Source: Firmicutes bacterium UBA5493 (GTDB lineage: Bacteria > Bacillota > Limnochordia > Darwinibacteriales > Darwinibacteriaceae). From it: a stretch of DNA of 39,068 nucleotides. A program made the translations under genes and the position numbers. Positions 31,689-39,068 of the stretch are shown piece after piece. The notes under the pieces are model-generated. The model made no database searches. It saw nothing but the letters and a program-made list of their open reading frames with translations, and had not been told where the DNA came from. The DNA is taken from contig DIPH01000018.1 in assembly GCA_002424045.1 (NCBI GenBank), forward strand, positions 12,446 to 51,513, read 5' to 3'. Each line of letters starts with the position of its first letter. The first letter of the stretch is position 1.

Positions 31689-32213
31689 CTATTTCGCCTC
31701 CCATAAATTTTTCATTCTTGCCAATTCGTCAGGCGTAGCTGTTTCGATTCCAAGTGCCTGCGCATCTTGGACTACGCTATCAATGAGCTGGCTCATTTGC
31801 TTGGTGTTATACCTGCTCGAACCCTTGTAGGCTACGATATTTGTGCATCCATCTATTTTGCTATCCATCGTTTCTGTTTGCCAGCCAAGACCCTTGCTTT
31901 CCCAGTCGGAGCAGAAAGTGTCTACTGCCTCGTTAATGATGCAAACAATATGCGACACGCCACCAATTTCGCGGATGGTATTCCTGTACACTTCGTTTCT
32001 GTTAACACCAAGTTCGGCAGCTATCTTGTCCATGAGGACCCACGCATACGAATTGGCGTTTAAGCTCCGCTTCTTGCGATACTTCTTGACCTCAACAGTG
32101 ATGTCGCCATCTTTCAGCTTGTCAAACTTCTCCCGGAAGTCAGCATCCAGTTCAATTGTTACACGTTGTTTTCTGTTGCGACCAAACGATAAATCAACTA
32201 GACGGCCCTTCAT
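31689..32213 (-). CDS. NinB-like phage recombination protein
   Basis: The start is at ATG 32213, which follows GGGAGGGGTACC, giving 174 residues. It contains YRKKRSLNANSYAWVLMDKI, then ELGVNRNEVYRNTIREIGG, GLGWQTETM and YNTKQMSQLIDSVVQDAQAL, ending with ATPDELARMKNLWE. These features match a Firmicutes phage family related to NinB recombination proteins that bind single-stranded DNA. An earlier ATG at 32255 lacks a ribosome site. It overlaps MazG by 20 bases. Confidence 0.65.
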   Translation of the reverse strand: MKGRLVDLSFGRNRKQRVTIELDADFREKFDKLKDGDITVEVKKYRKKRSLNANSYAWVLMDKIAAELGVNRNEVYRNTIREIGGVSHIVCIINEAVDTFCSDWESKGLGWQTETMDSKIDGCTNIVAYKGSSRYNTKQMSQLIDSVVQDAQALGIETATPDELARMKNLWEAK

Positions 32214-32739
32214 GGTACCCCTCCCTGTTGATGGACCTAGCTTGGTCAAATCCATCCGGGTAACGCTTTTCCAGTTTAGCGATGTTCAAAGCTGCAACTT
32301 CCTCAATGGAAGAGCCCACTCGGATAGCGAGTTCGTGAACAATACTCACTGCCGCAAATCCGTAGTCTCTTAGCTTGAAAAGTTCATATCCCATTTGCGC
32401 AGAATAAGCTTCGCTAACCAGCCTACTTGTGGTTTTCATTAAGAGATCGGCCAAACCATACAGTTTCATGTTTTCCAGCATGTACCCATCAACACATTCA
32501 CACGGACAGATACTATCCATAGACAACTCGTTTATGCTGAAAGCAGCTGCCACGTACCAAGTCCAGTCCCCTAATTCTTCTACAAGCTTGTCCTTATCCA
32601 ACTCATGACCGTGATAAAGGACCTTTTTCAGGTAGTCAACGATTTCCCCAACTTCTCCGAATATACCCATTATAATGTTGCCGCCCGTGGCGTTTCCTAA
32701 CGTTCGTTTTGCTACTTCTTGATACTCTTTAAGTTTCAT
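32194..32739 (-). CDS. MazG-like nucleotide pyrophosphohydrolase
   Basis: This 181-residue protein has the MazG metal motif: GEVGEIVDYLKKV (Glu29 and Glu32), then LVEELGD (Glu55 and Asp58), followed by WTWYVAAAFSINEL. The C-terminal part ends with NIAKLEKRYPDGFDQARSIN, as in many phage MazG proteins. These enzymes cut NTPs or dNTPs to monophosphates and can reduce alarmone or modified nucleotide levels. ATG 32739 has GATGAGGTGAGCGC upstream. A region of inverted repeats precedes it. Confidence 0.85.
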   Translation of the reverse strand: MKLKEYQEVAKRTLGNATGGNIIMGIFGEVGEIVDYLKKVLYHGHELDKDKLVEELGDWTWYVAAAFSINELSMDSICPCECVDGYMLENMKLYGLADLLMKTTSRLVSEAYSAQMGYELFKLRDYGFAAVSIVHELAIRVGSSIEEVAALNIAKLEKRYPDGFDQARSINREGYHEGPSS

Positions 32740-32762
32740 GCGCTCACCTCATCGTATTTTAT

Positions 32763-32835
32763 TGTCCATTATTCTGCGTTCCGTGTACATTTTAATGGAC
32801 AGAGGGGGTAAAAAAATTTATCGCGATTTACCCCC
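32763..32835. promoter_or_regulatory. Two inverted repeats upstream of the MazG gene
   Basis: TGTCCATTA (32763-32771) and TAATGGACA (32793-32801) are a 9-bp inverted repeat 21 bases apart. GGGGGTAAA (32804-32812) and TTTACCCCC (32827-32835) are another, around a 14-base loop. They sit in the 160-base gap before the MazG gene. They could be an operator, a leader hairpin or part of an origin. No promoter with good consensus was found. Confidence 0.5.
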
Positions 32836-32901
32836 AAGCCTTAGTTCTCTTGCTACAGTAATATTCTAGATTCGCCGTATCCTACCCTGCCCATTGACAC
32901 G

Positions 32902-33270
32902 CTAAACTGCCTCTGTTAGTACGATCTCCACCCTTGGGTTAAGCTTGTCCACGCCAAATCGGTGGCTTATGCTGCTAATTTGTTTGCGCCCATCGCCTGG
33001 CAGTACACCCGCCTGCACCAGGCCGTCTAGCACAAATTTTATCCCAGCAGATACGTTGTCTGGGTCTTTGCGCAGGTTTTTGGTCACCCAGGTGCAAGTG
33101 ACATCCACCGGCATTTTGAGTTGCCCTTTCGGGACACCCGCGCACCCCCACGCCACCGCCTCGGTGTGCATACTTTTGGCTTTGGCGTAGGCTTTTGGGT
33201 GTTTTTTTGCAATGGCGATGATTTCGTTTAGATCCGGTAGCTCGCCTTCAATGGTGATTTCAAGTTGCAT
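32902..33270 (-). CDS. rusA: RusA-like Holliday junction resolvase
   Basis: The start is at ATG 33270, following TTGGAGGTGTAGCC, giving 122 residues. The segment LRKDPDNVSAGIKFVLDGLV plus QAGVLPGDGRKQIS carries the acidic RusA catalytic pattern: Asp69, Asp71 and Asp93 (KDPDN and LPGD). RusA cuts four-way DNA junctions in recombination and before packaging. The longer frame starting at 33324 overlaps the upstream YopX gene and has no ribosome site. It precedes the intergenic inverted repeats. Confidence 0.85.
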   Translation of the reverse strand: MQLEITIEGELPDLNEIIAIAKKHPKAYAKAKSMHTEAVAWGCAGVPKGQLKMPVDVTCTWVTKNLRKDPDNVSAGIKFVLDGLVQAGVLPGDGRKQISSISHRFGVDKLNPRVEIVLTEAV

Positions 33271-33272
33271 GG

Positions 33273-33707
33273 CTACACCTCCAATAGTTCCGGATTGTCG
33301 TGGGGGTTTCCGATTACATGCCATCCGTTTATACCATTAAAAAGTATATTTTTAGCCGTATTTCCAAGGTGGTCATACGTAGAAACGGTGTAATTGCCAA
33401 CCTCCGTGAAACTACTCTCGTCCCAAACCACTTTTCCTGTGGCTAAATATTCCCCACTGGGTGCTCTCTCACCTAATTTGTAGATTGGCGCCCTCCGTTG
33501 CACAATATCCCCCTCAAAAATCTTCACACCATTTTTGTCTTTAAGACCGGTGTATTGCCCGACTGTAGCGGGGTCTACGTCGTGCCAATCTGCCCCTTCG
33601 TCTTGGATTTGTACCCACCCGGACCGTTGATAGGCCAGTATGCCCAACCCATAAACCCACTCGCCGTTGTCAATCCGCTTGCCCCTGAACTCAATCTCTC
33701 GGTTCAT
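33273..33707 (-). CDS. YopX family protein
   Basis: This 144-residue protein starts MNREIEFRGKRIDNGEWVYG and has the YopX signature: VGQYTGLKDKNGVKIFEGDI, then GKVVWDE and a C-terminal WHVIGNPHDNPELL. YopX proteins are frequent in Firmicutes phages. They have a beta-sandwich fold but no proven function. It overlaps the upstream nuclease-like gene by 17 bases. Confidence 0.9.
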   Translation of the reverse strand: MNREIEFRGKRIDNGEWVYGLGILAYQRSGWVQIQDEGADWHDVDPATVGQYTGLKDKNGVKIFEGDIVQRRAPIYKLGERAPSGEYLATGKVVWDESSFTEVGNYTVSTYDHLGNTAKNILFNGINGWHVIGNPHDNPELLEV

Positions 33708-34341
33708 CTCCGGCTACCTCCCTGTGTATCTCCTCCCACAATTCGGGGTTTTTCTTTTTCAAAAGGCGTTCTTTGAACTGCCACTTATTTCTATCTCGTC
33801 TCAACCTTTGCTTTTCTTCGTTTGCTTTTCTGAGCTGGTTTTCTAAACGAGATGATTTTCTTTTTTCTACTCGGTATGGTTCTTGTCCAATATCTCCCGT
33901 CCGCCTGGCGATACTCGCAACAAATTGCCACTTTAGCAAAGGGTTGTTGTTTGTGGCGGGGCGCTTTACAATGCGAAGGGCATCATCCTTGACGATCATT
34001 AACCCACACTCTTCGGGGACCTCCTCCGCCCCAATCAAGCCAGCGGGTGTCACGAAGTAAAACTCGTTAGAGTGGGCTATCGCCTGTTGTCTTTTGTCTG
34101 GGTTGGCTATCTCTGACAAAAAGTCTGATCGTGAAACTTTAATTTCAAAGGCGATAGAGGTCAGTCCTTTGGAGGGCCAGCAGTTAATCGCCCAGCCATC
34201 TAACCTCTGTTCTGGGTTTTTAACCTGATTATGATCAAATCCCACATATCCGGTACCCACTCGCAGCTCTGAGAAAAAAGCCCATTCGGGAGGACTATAT
34301 CTCCGTCTAAGTAGCTCTGTTATCTCCTTTGCGGTCATCAC
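33691..34341 (-). CDS. PD-(D/E)XK nuclease-like (MmcB-type) protein
   Basis: This 216-residue protein has RLDGWAINCWPS (Asp48), then IAFEIKVSRSDFLSEI (Glu66 and Lys68) and NPDKRQQAIAHSNEFYFVTP, the MmcB-type PD-(D/E)XK arrangement. The second half is a long basic coiled coil (KRKSSRLENQLRKANEEKQ). It may cut or process DNA. A nuclease activity is inferred from the residues. It overlaps the upstream gene by 35 bases. Confidence 0.75.
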   Translation of the reverse strand: MMTAKEITELLRRRYSPPEWAFFSELRVGTGYVGFDHNQVKNPEQRLDGWAINCWPSKGLTSIAFEIKVSRSDFLSEIANPDKRQQAIAHSNEFYFVTPAGLIGAEEVPEECGLMIVKDDALRIVKRPATNNNPLLKWQFVASIARRTGDIGQEPYRVEKRKSSRLENQLRKANEEKQRLRRDRNKWQFKERLLKKKNPELWEEIHREVAGDEPRD

Positions 34342-34624
34342 CTAACACCTCCATATCCTCTGGTAATACATGCACAGGTTTCCGATGCAGATCGTAAGCA
34401 ACCAGGTAGCATTCAATGTATTTTTTTGGAAAGAATACAGCGTAATCCGGCCAGTAATCGACTATACCTTCCTGGACGTGCCTGTGGCCGATAACGATGC
34501 CATCTAATTTTTGCTCCCTGGGTACCCACTTTCGCACCGTGTGCCTCGCCTCATGATCCCAGCGCTTTTCTGGCTCAATAATTCTTCGCACTCGTACTTT
34601 GTCGCCCAGCGTGTACTTTGTCAT
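34307..34624 (-). CDS. Hypothetical early protein
   Basis: The start is chosen at ATG 34624, after AAGGAGGTGCTGGGG, giving 105 residues (MTKYTLGDKVRVRRIIEPEK). The earlier frame start at 34813 would overlap the upstream gene by 240 bases and shows low-complexity Arg/Trp residues. The protein is beta-rich and basic, with segments IVIGHRHVQEGIVDYWPDYA and DYAVFFPKKYIECYLVAYD. No family is known. Confidence 0.65.
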   Translation of the reverse strand: MTKYTLGDKVRVRRIIEPEKRWDHEARHTVRKWVPREQKLDGIVIGHRHVQEGIVDYWPDYAVFFPKKYIECYLVAYDLHRKPVHVLPEDMEVLGDDRKGDNRAT

Positions 34625-35042
34625 CCCCCAGCACCTCCTTGTAGCTCCCCAGAGCATTGTTGATCTGGTGGAAGTGGGCCCGTGTATACCAGTTAGGTTG
34701 ATGGTGCTCCAGCAAATCAAAAGCCATCTCCAACGCCGCCACAAGCTCCCGGGCGAGGGATTCACACTTTTTCGCCCGTTCCTTGTCAGTTGGCGTGGCT
34801 TTGTGATCCCCAATAATATCTAATATCGGGTCAATTTGTGTAAATGCGCCATCATAGTACAACTCGGGGTTTTCATAACCATCCATACAATACTCAGCTA
34901 TTCTTTCCAGCTTATTTTCAGCGGCAATTGCCCTTTCGGTATTATGGATGGCGGTTTCGTGTATGGTATCTGGACACTGTTCTCTTTCCGGGCTATTTGC
35001 CATAGATACTAACCAATTTAAGCTGACTTTCAGATCACGCAT
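34575..35042 (-). CDS. Hypothetical helical protein
   Basis: This 155-residue protein starts MRDLKVSLNWLVSMANSPER and is largely helical, with repeated acidic and His-rich stretches (CESLARELVAALEMAFDLLE, HHQPNWYTRAHFHQINN). It overlaps the upstream small membrane gene by 8 bases and the downstream gene by 50. No motif is recognised. Confidence 0.6.
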   Translation of the reverse strand: MRDLKVSLNWLVSMANSPEREQCPDTIHETAIHNTERAIAAENKLERIAEYCMDGYENPELYYDGAFTQIDPILDIIGDHKATPTDKERAKKCESLARELVAALEMAFDLLEHHQPNWYTRAHFHQINNALGSYKEVLGDDKVHAGRQSTSAKNY

Positions 35043-35283
35043 TACGCCGAACCTCCCCTATCATGCTTTTTGCCTTGCCCATCGCCATGTTCCAGCCAGC
35101 AAGAAACTCTGGATCATCTGTGCTAAACCTGGGTGTTAATTCGTGCTCTAGCAACGCGATGTTTGTTCTAAGTTGTTTGTATCTCCGCTCTGCCTTGTAA
35201 GCCCTATCCTCCGCCCTCCAGGCCAAAATCTGGAACACCACACACGCAACCAAGGTAATGAATACAAATGGTTCATACATCAT
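35035..35283 (-). CDS. Small membrane protein
   Basis: This 82-residue protein begins MMYEPFVFITLVACVVFQIL, a transmembrane segment, followed by a charged helix (RAEDRAYKAERRYKQLRTNI) and a short end. The ATG overlaps the upstream stop. It probably spans the host membrane once with a cytoplasmic tail. The role is unknown. The protein at 37191-37490 has the same architecture. Confidence 0.6.
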   Translation of the reverse strand: MMYEPFVFITLVACVVFQILAWRAEDRAYKAERRYKQLRTNIALLEHELTPRFSTDDPEFLAGWNMAMGKAKSMIGEVRRNA

Positions 35284-35456
35284 TCGTCACCCTCGCTTTC
35301 CCAAACCACATTGCCAAACAAATCTTTTGCTTGATAACAATCACCAAATATCGCGCTCAACGGCCTAGCTTTATCAGCAAGCTCCTGCAGGTCGTTGCCG
35401 GCGTGCATTGTGGCCATGTCGCCACGGTATAGTTGATAAGCAGGTGGTCTAGCCAT
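35280..35456 (-). CDS. Small hypothetical protein after SSB
   Basis: A 58-residue frame starts at ATG 35456, overlapping the last base of the SSB stop (TGATG). It reads MARPPAYQLYRGDMATMHAG and ends VVWESEGDE. Its stop overlaps the next ATG. Tight coupling on both sides supports it. No domain is known. Confidence 0.7.
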   Translation of the reverse strand: MARPPAYQLYRGDMATMHAGNDLQELADKARPLSAIFGDCYQAKDLFGNVVWESEGDE

Positions 35457-35854
35457 CAGAACGGAATGTCATCAAATTGTGGTTCTGTCGATTCGTCCTT
35501 CGCCCAGTTTCCCGCACTTGAGCTTTCGGATTCCTTTGCCCTGTCTAAGAAACGGACGTTATCTGCCACGATGGAGGCAGCCTTTCTACGAACGCCATTT
35601 TGGTCGTCATAGGAACGAATCTCCAGCCTGCCTTCTACTGCAACCAAACGCCCTTTTGCTAGGTGATTAGCACAGGTTTCAGCTTGCTTGCGCCAGGTTA
35701 CGATGTCAATGAAGTCTGTTTCTCTCTCGCCACCTTGGGATACGAATGGCCTGTCCACTGCAAGAGTGAAATTGGTGCAAGCGTGCCCTGAACCTGTATA
35801 CCGTAATTGGGGATCTGCCACAAGCCGACCAATCAAAATCGCTTTATTCAACAT
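35456..35854 (-). CDS. ssb: Single-stranded DNA-binding protein
   Basis: The start is at ATG 35854, after AAAGGAGGAAAAACA, giving 132 residues. It begins MLNKAILIGRLVADPQLRYT, then NFTLAVDRPF, TDFIDIVTWRKQAETCANHL and GRLVAVEGRLEIRSY, the OB-fold SSB core. It ends with the acidic DDIPF tail that binds partner proteins. It protects single-stranded DNA in replication and recombination. The gene is followed by several tightly packed small genes. Confidence 0.97.
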   Translation of the reverse strand: MLNKAILIGRLVADPQLRYTGSGHACTNFTLAVDRPFVSQGGERETDFIDIVTWRKQAETCANHLAKGRLVAVEGRLEIRSYDDQNGVRRKAASIVADNVRFLDRAKESESSSAGNWAKDESTEPQFDDIPF

Positions 35855-35868
35855 TGTTTTTCCTCCTT

Positions 35869-36279
35869 TTATCTCCACGTTCTATGCTTTTCAGCTATCC
35901 ATTCTACCCCGTCATACTCCTCGATTTGCCATTCTACATCGTCTGGTATTTCAATAATTTTTAACTTTGAACAAGAACTGTTTGCTTTAACGCCCAGTTC
36001 TTCCACCACTTGGACTAGAATTGGATCGTTACGGGGAATGACGTTTTCATCGGAATACGCATTGTCGGGTATCGCATTAATATCTACCGTGTCCCCGTAA
36101 TCATGATGGACACAATGCACAAGGGAAAATCTTTCGTTGACACCAACTTTCTTGGCAAGATCATTCCACCCTTCTTGTCGGTAGAAATGCGCCTCTTTGC
36201 CTATTAGCTCACAGTAGCGCTGTATGGCGAGAAGCGATAATCCGAACCCTCCATAACACCTATTGATTACTAGCTTCAT
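35869..36279 (-). CDS. Conserved phage protein (MKLVINRCYGGFG type)
   Basis: This 136-residue protein starts MKLVINRCYGGFGLSLLAIQ, a pattern seen in many phage proteins of unknown function. The middle has SLVHCVHHDYGDTVDINAIP and the end EWIAEKHRTWR. It lies between the SSB gene and a coiled-coil gene. No catalytic motif is obvious. Its conservation suggests an early takeover function. Confidence 0.7.
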   Translation of the reverse strand: MKLVINRCYGGFGLSLLAIQRYCELIGKEAHFYRQEGWNDLAKKVGVNERFSLVHCVHHDYGDTVDINAIPDNAYSDENVIPRNDPILVQVVEELGVKANSSCSKLKIIEIPDDVEWQIEEYDGVEWIAEKHRTWR

Positions 36280-36804
36280 CTAACTCACCCCCTTACGAAA
36301 CAAATTGCTCCTAACCAACTGTTTAAGTAGTTTTTCCAGCTCATACTCCACATTCTTAACCTCTTGCTCTGCAACTTTCTTTTCTTCTTCTAGGGCCTTG
36401 ATTCTGCATGTCACTAGATTTGTTTGGTGAATCAACTGCCCGCGCTCTGATTCCAGAATGTCGATTTGCCCAGCCAAATCATCGACAACCACATCACTTT
36501 CACTCTTTACCCGTTCGGCTTCCACTCGCAGACTTTGAATCTTAGCGATTAGCTCATTCGCTATGGTCTTGTTAATATCACTGGGGAACCCATAATCAAT
36601 CTCAAACACCGTGATGATGGTTTTGCCTTTTTCGTCAACCACGAAGATCCAGTGATCAGAATTGGCATAGTATAAGGATCCTTCATCACTCCACACATAC
36701 TCTGCACTTTGGAATGCTTGGCGAATCTGTTCTTCTGCATTCTCGCCAGCTTTTGGATTAACCCGTTGTTCCCAGCGTTCTCTTGCGTGTTTGGTGACAT
36801 TCAT
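36280..36804 (-). CDS. Hypothetical protein with C-terminal coiled coil
   Basis: Residues 1-75 form a small alpha/beta domain (MNVTKHARERWEQRVNPKAG, then WIFVVDEKGKTIITVFEIDY), reminiscent of BrnT/DUF4258-like small toxins but without a firm match. The C-terminal 100 residues are a coiled coil (ALEEEKKVAEQEVKNVEYE). It abuts its neighbours on both sides. The function is unknown. Confidence 0.6.
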   Translation of the reverse strand: MNVTKHARERWEQRVNPKAGENAEEQIRQAFQSAEYVWSDEGSLYYANSDHWIFVVDEKGKTIITVFEIDYGFPSDINKTIANELIAKIQSLRVEAERVKSESDVVVDDLAGQIDILESERGQLIHQTNLVTCRIKALEEEKKVAEQEVKNVEYELEKLLKQLVRSNLFRKGVS

Positions 36805-37044
36805 TTAATCGCCCTCCTTTGCTTTCAAATCGTCTAGCTTATACGTTACTACCGGCCCATTCAATGCTGCCATCTCTTCTTCGTCCCGTTTTGGAAAACG
36901 GACATGGACCCCTTCCCATTTTGGGAAGTCCGGGAAACTTCGTTCGCCGTAATCATCATAGGTGATTCCCATTCCCGCAACGCGTCCGCCATTTGCCAGA
37001 CCAGAACGCAAGAAGCTATTGACATGTCGCTTTTTACGGACCAT
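36805..37044 (-). CDS. Small basic protein
   Basis: The start at ATG 37044 follows AAGGGGGGTGAAGTG, giving 79 residues. It begins MVRKKRHVNSFLRSGLANGG and has a Tyr/Asp-rich centre (YDDYGERSFPDFPKWEGV) and a charged end. The earlier frame start at 37134 would overlap the upstream gene. No family is recognised. Confidence 0.6.
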   Translation of the reverse strand: MVRKKRHVNSFLRSGLANGGRVAGMGITYDDYGERSFPDFPKWEGVHVRFPKRDEEEMAALNGPVVTYKLDDLKAKEGD

Positions 37045-37057
37045 CACTTCACCCCCC

Positions 37058-37210
37058 TTAGTATGAGAAGTAGATCTTTCCGCACTTTTCGCACATGACG
37101 TATATACGCCCGTTTGATATGGGCAGAAAATCATTGTGGATCTTGGCCTTCACATACCGATGCCTGCAGAAAAACTGTCTAAGGTGTGATTTAGTAACAA
37201 TCTTGTCCAT
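37058..37210 (-). CDS. Small zinc-binding protein
   Basis: The start at ATG 37210 follows GAAAGGGGCAAACGGT, giving 50 residues (MDKIVTKSHLRQFFCRHRYV). It has CRHR and CEKCGKIYFSY, a likely short zinc site. It overlaps the preceding gene by 20 bases. The family is unknown. Confidence 0.6.
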   Translation of the reverse strand: MDKIVTKSHLRQFFCRHRYVKAKIHNDFLPISNGRIYVMCEKCGKIYFSY

Positions 37211-37490
37211 ACCGTTTGCCCCTTTCGCTCTGTATCTTGTGCCGAATTGCATTCAGAGCTTGGTTCCAACCTTCGTCATATGCGTCAACCTTACCCAAGT
37301 CGAGTTTTTTCTTCAGGATATACGAGTTGTATTCCACTTCGTCTAATTGGTCCGTCAAAAGCTCAACCTCTGTCCGAAGTTTCTTGTTCTCATCCTGAGT
37401 ATCAATCCACTTATCAACTTGTGTAAACATATAGACCAACACCGCAATCAGAGTAGCGATTAAACTAAAGAAGATGTAAATTTGTGCCAT
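37191..37490 (-). CDS. Membrane-anchored coiled-coil protein
   Basis: This 99-residue protein begins MAQIYIFFSLIATLIAVLVY, a membrane anchor, then a coiled coil (DENKKLRTEVELLTDQLDEV) and a basic C-terminus. The ATG has AAGGAGGATTAACA upstream. It is a one-pass membrane protein with a helical cytoplasmic or extracytoplasmic arm. Superinfection exclusion or membrane attachment is possible, without direct evidence. Confidence 0.65.
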   Translation of the reverse strand: MAQIYIFFSLIATLIAVLVYMFTQVDKWIDTQDENKKLRTEVELLTDQLDEVEYNSYILKKKLDLGKVDAYDEGWNQALNAIRHKIQSERGKRYGQDCY

Positions 37491-37506
37491 TGTTAATCCT
37501 CCTTTT

Positions 37507-38838
37507 TTATGCGCTTTGCTTCGCTTTACACATTTCAGGCAGGTTGGCCCTTACTAGCGCTTCGGCAAATGGTGGTGGCACGGAATTTCCGCATTTGGCA
37601 ACCTGCTCTTTTTTTGTAATGGGATTTCCTTGGGAATCGTGAGCAAAAATGTAACCCTTTGGGAATCCTTGTGCTAGATAAAGCTCTTTTGGTTGAAGCA
37701 TTCTTAGGCCAATATCTGCAATCTGGTATTCTTGCCCCAAAACAGTCACCAGCCCAAACCTATCCTTTGTTGTCACTGTATCCAATGGTCGATCTAGAGC
37801 TTGTCCCGCTCCTCGACCGTAATATTTGACCAGGAATGTTCTAACCTCGCCAAAGTGTGTGCCCCCTGCTGTAATGGTCTGAATTGGTTCCCTTACCCTT
37901 TGCCCCAAGTTTGTACCCTTGAATTTAATTAAATGACTAGTAACCAGTGCATATCTGTTGGATGTGTCCTGTGTTAGTAGCGGACTGTCAATTGCTTGCC
38001 CCCTAGGAGAACTGTCATAGCTGTGATATTGAGTGAGGAAATGCGCCTGCGCACCAGATTCCTTTTCAACGATGAATGGCTTCGGATTCTCAAAGACGAA
38101 CTTCTCCAACCCCCCGGCGATTCTCCTTAGTGTGTTTTCAACCAAAGGACGTTTGCGAGTAAAAATACCAGGACACGGCAGAGACCAATCTATGCACTCT
38201 GCGGCCGTTCTGTAAGGCTCCTGAACTCCCGAAACCACAAGCAGACTGTCGGGCTCTCCATGTGTAGGTTCTGGCCATACGATAGGACTACCGTCACATC
38301 TTGCAATCAAGAACAATCTTTTGCGCGTTGTAGGTGCCCCATAATCACAAGCCCTAAGTTCTCGCCAGTCCACTTTGTAACCCAACCTCCGCAGCTGTTT
38401 TACGAATAGGTTAAACGTCTGCCCCTTGCGCTCAGGGCAAGGTTGTCCTGTAGCCAATAGAGGACCCCAGGTCTGAAACTCCTCCACATTTTCAAGAACG
38501 ATCACTCTGGGTCTCGCCGTTTTGGCCCACCTGACAGCTAACCAAGCAAGGCCTCGAACAGCATTTTTCTTTGGTTTTCCTCCCCTAGCCTTACTAAAGT
38601 GGGTGCAATCAGGGCTGAGCCACATCAGACCTACTGGTTGCCCTTTGGTAGCCTCTTGGGGATCAACATCCCACACTGATTCTAAATAGTGTTTGGTCTT
38701 GGGATGATTCGCCTTGTGCATCGCGATTGCGATAGGATCATGATTGATGGCTATATCGACATGCCTTCCCGTTGCCATCTCGATCCCGCTAGATGCTCCA
38801 CCTCCACCTGCGAAACTGTCTACAATCAACTCCCGCAT
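37507..38838 (-). CDS. C5-cytosine DNA methyltransferase
   Basis: The start is at ATG 38838, with AAGGGGGATTGACG upstream. A TTG at 38844 is too close to the ribosome site. The 443-residue protein has motif I (DSFAGGGGASSGIE), motif IV with the catalytic Cys78 (WLSPDCTHFS, a Pro-Asp-Cys variant of the usual Pro-Cys), motif VI (VLENVEEF), motif VIII (YGAPTTRKRLFLIA) and motif X (CGNSVPPPFAEALV). It transfers methyl groups to cytosine in DNA, most likely to protect phage DNA from host restriction. It lies next to a Dam-like gene. The recognition sequence cannot be read from this. Confidence 0.93.
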   Translation of the reverse strand: MRELIVDSFAGGGGASSGIEMATGRHVDIAINHDPIAIAMHKANHPKTKHYLESVWDVDPQEATKGQPVGLMWLSPDCTHFSKARGGKPKKNAVRGLAWLAVRWAKTARPRVIVLENVEEFQTWGPLLATGQPCPERKGQTFNLFVKQLRRLGYKVDWRELRACDYGAPTTRKRLFLIARCDGSPIVWPEPTHGEPDSLLVVSGVQEPYRTAAECIDWSLPCPGIFTRKRPLVENTLRRIAGGLEKFVFENPKPFIVEKESGAQAHFLTQYHSYDSSPRGQAIDSPLLTQDTSNRYALVTSHLIKFKGTNLGQRVREPIQTITAGGTHFGEVRTFLVKYYGRGAGQALDRPLDTVTTKDRFGLVTVLGQEYQIADIGLRMLQPKELYLAQGFPKGYIFAHDSQGNPITKKEQVAKCGNSVPPPFAEALVRANLPEMCKAKQSA

Positions 38839-38840
38839 CG

Positions 38841-39068
38841 TCAATCCCCCTTTTTGGGCCTAAATACAACGATCATGCTTGGGAATGGTGCTGAGTGCTT
38901 AGCCCCCACGAACTTCAACCGGCCTTTCAAGAATCGAATTTCAGATGCCTTGCTATAGATAAATTCGTGAAACCACTTTGTACAGGTTCTGGCGGGTAAT
39001 AAGCAGACAACTGTTGCACCCTTCAAAGATTCCTCATACGCTTTCTGAACCCAATCAATAACCCCTGG
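38841..39068 (-). CDS. Dam-like phage adenine methyltransferase (C-terminal part)
   Basis: The frame is open to the right edge, so the N-terminus is missing. The first residues in the window read PGVIDWVQKAYEESLKG, then ATVVCLLPARTCTKWFHEF, and later IRFLKGRLKFVGAKHSAPFP. This is the C-terminal part of the phage Dam-type N6-adenine methyltransferase family. The catalytic motif would lie upstream outside the window. Together with the cytosine methyltransferase it suggests phage DNA is modified at two bases. The two genes are separated by only two bases. Confidence 0.85.
   Translation of the reverse strand, partial: PGVIDWVQKAYEESLKGATVVCLLPARTCTKWFHEFIYSKASEIRFLKGRLKFVGAKHSAPFPSMIVVFRPKKGD

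Noticed and set aside
32740..32901. Sigma-A type promoter in the gap before the MazG gene
   Set aside because: No pair of -35 and -10 boxes with acceptable spacing was found on the minus strand, only AT-rich stretches.

Overview
The window is a stretch of a tailed double-stranded DNA phage or prophage with siphovirus-type tail genes. Every protein gene and the single tRNA that I can support lie on the minus strand, so the genome reads from right to left here. Strong AGGAGG-type ribosome sites, frequent TTG and GTG starts, Firmicutes-phage families (YopX, ArpU/RinA-type regulator, SPP1-like portal and minor head protein, Dit-like tail protein) and dense ATGA/TAATG gene overlaps point to a Bacillota host, probably clostridial. 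That host guess is inference. No integrase, repressor, lysis gene, DNA polymerase or helicase is present, so the window is a partial genome that runs off both ends.

Right part (about 39.1-27.0 kb): early/middle genes. These are a truncated Dam-type adenine methyltransferase, a C5-cytosine methyltransferase, SSB, a PD-(D/E)XK-type protein, YopX, a RusA-type resolvase, MazG, a NinB-like protein, an HNH-like protein, an ASCH protein, an ArpU/RinA-like regulator, an HTH-metallophosphoesterase, a HAD-like hydrolase, and a zinc-finger protein fused to a dATP/dGTP diphosphohydrolase-type domain. A tRNA-Trp(CCA) with poorly matched halves sits between these genes and the packaging genes.

Middle part (26.8-15.2 kb): a putative metallopeptidase, small and large terminase, portal, minor head protein, several small genes, a second HExxH protein, a 694-residue protease-scaffold fusion, a DUF2190-type decoration protein and the major capsid protein. 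The protease-scaffold protein carries ten copies of a hydrophobic-x-Gly-Glu motif, seven of them followed by Met. The same motif lies near the N-termini of portal and capsid, which suggests a capsid-processing cleavage code.

Left part (15.2-0 kb): connector and head-closure proteins, tail completion and terminator proteins, major tail protein, a Dit-like protein at an unusual place before the tape measure, small genes, a deacetylase-like tail protein, an overlapping pair of tail chaperone frames, an 1804-residue tape measure protein, a tail hub with fibronectin III-like domains, and a gene running off the left edge that encodes HENVS pentapeptide repeats. Terminator-like hairpins subdivide the tail operon.

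The most interesting observations are the recurring GE(M) motif, the in-frame 30-bp repeat array, two strong ribosome sites that point to AUC instead of a normal start, the chimera-like tRNA-Trp, and a UGA-separated extension of the deacetylase-like tail protein.
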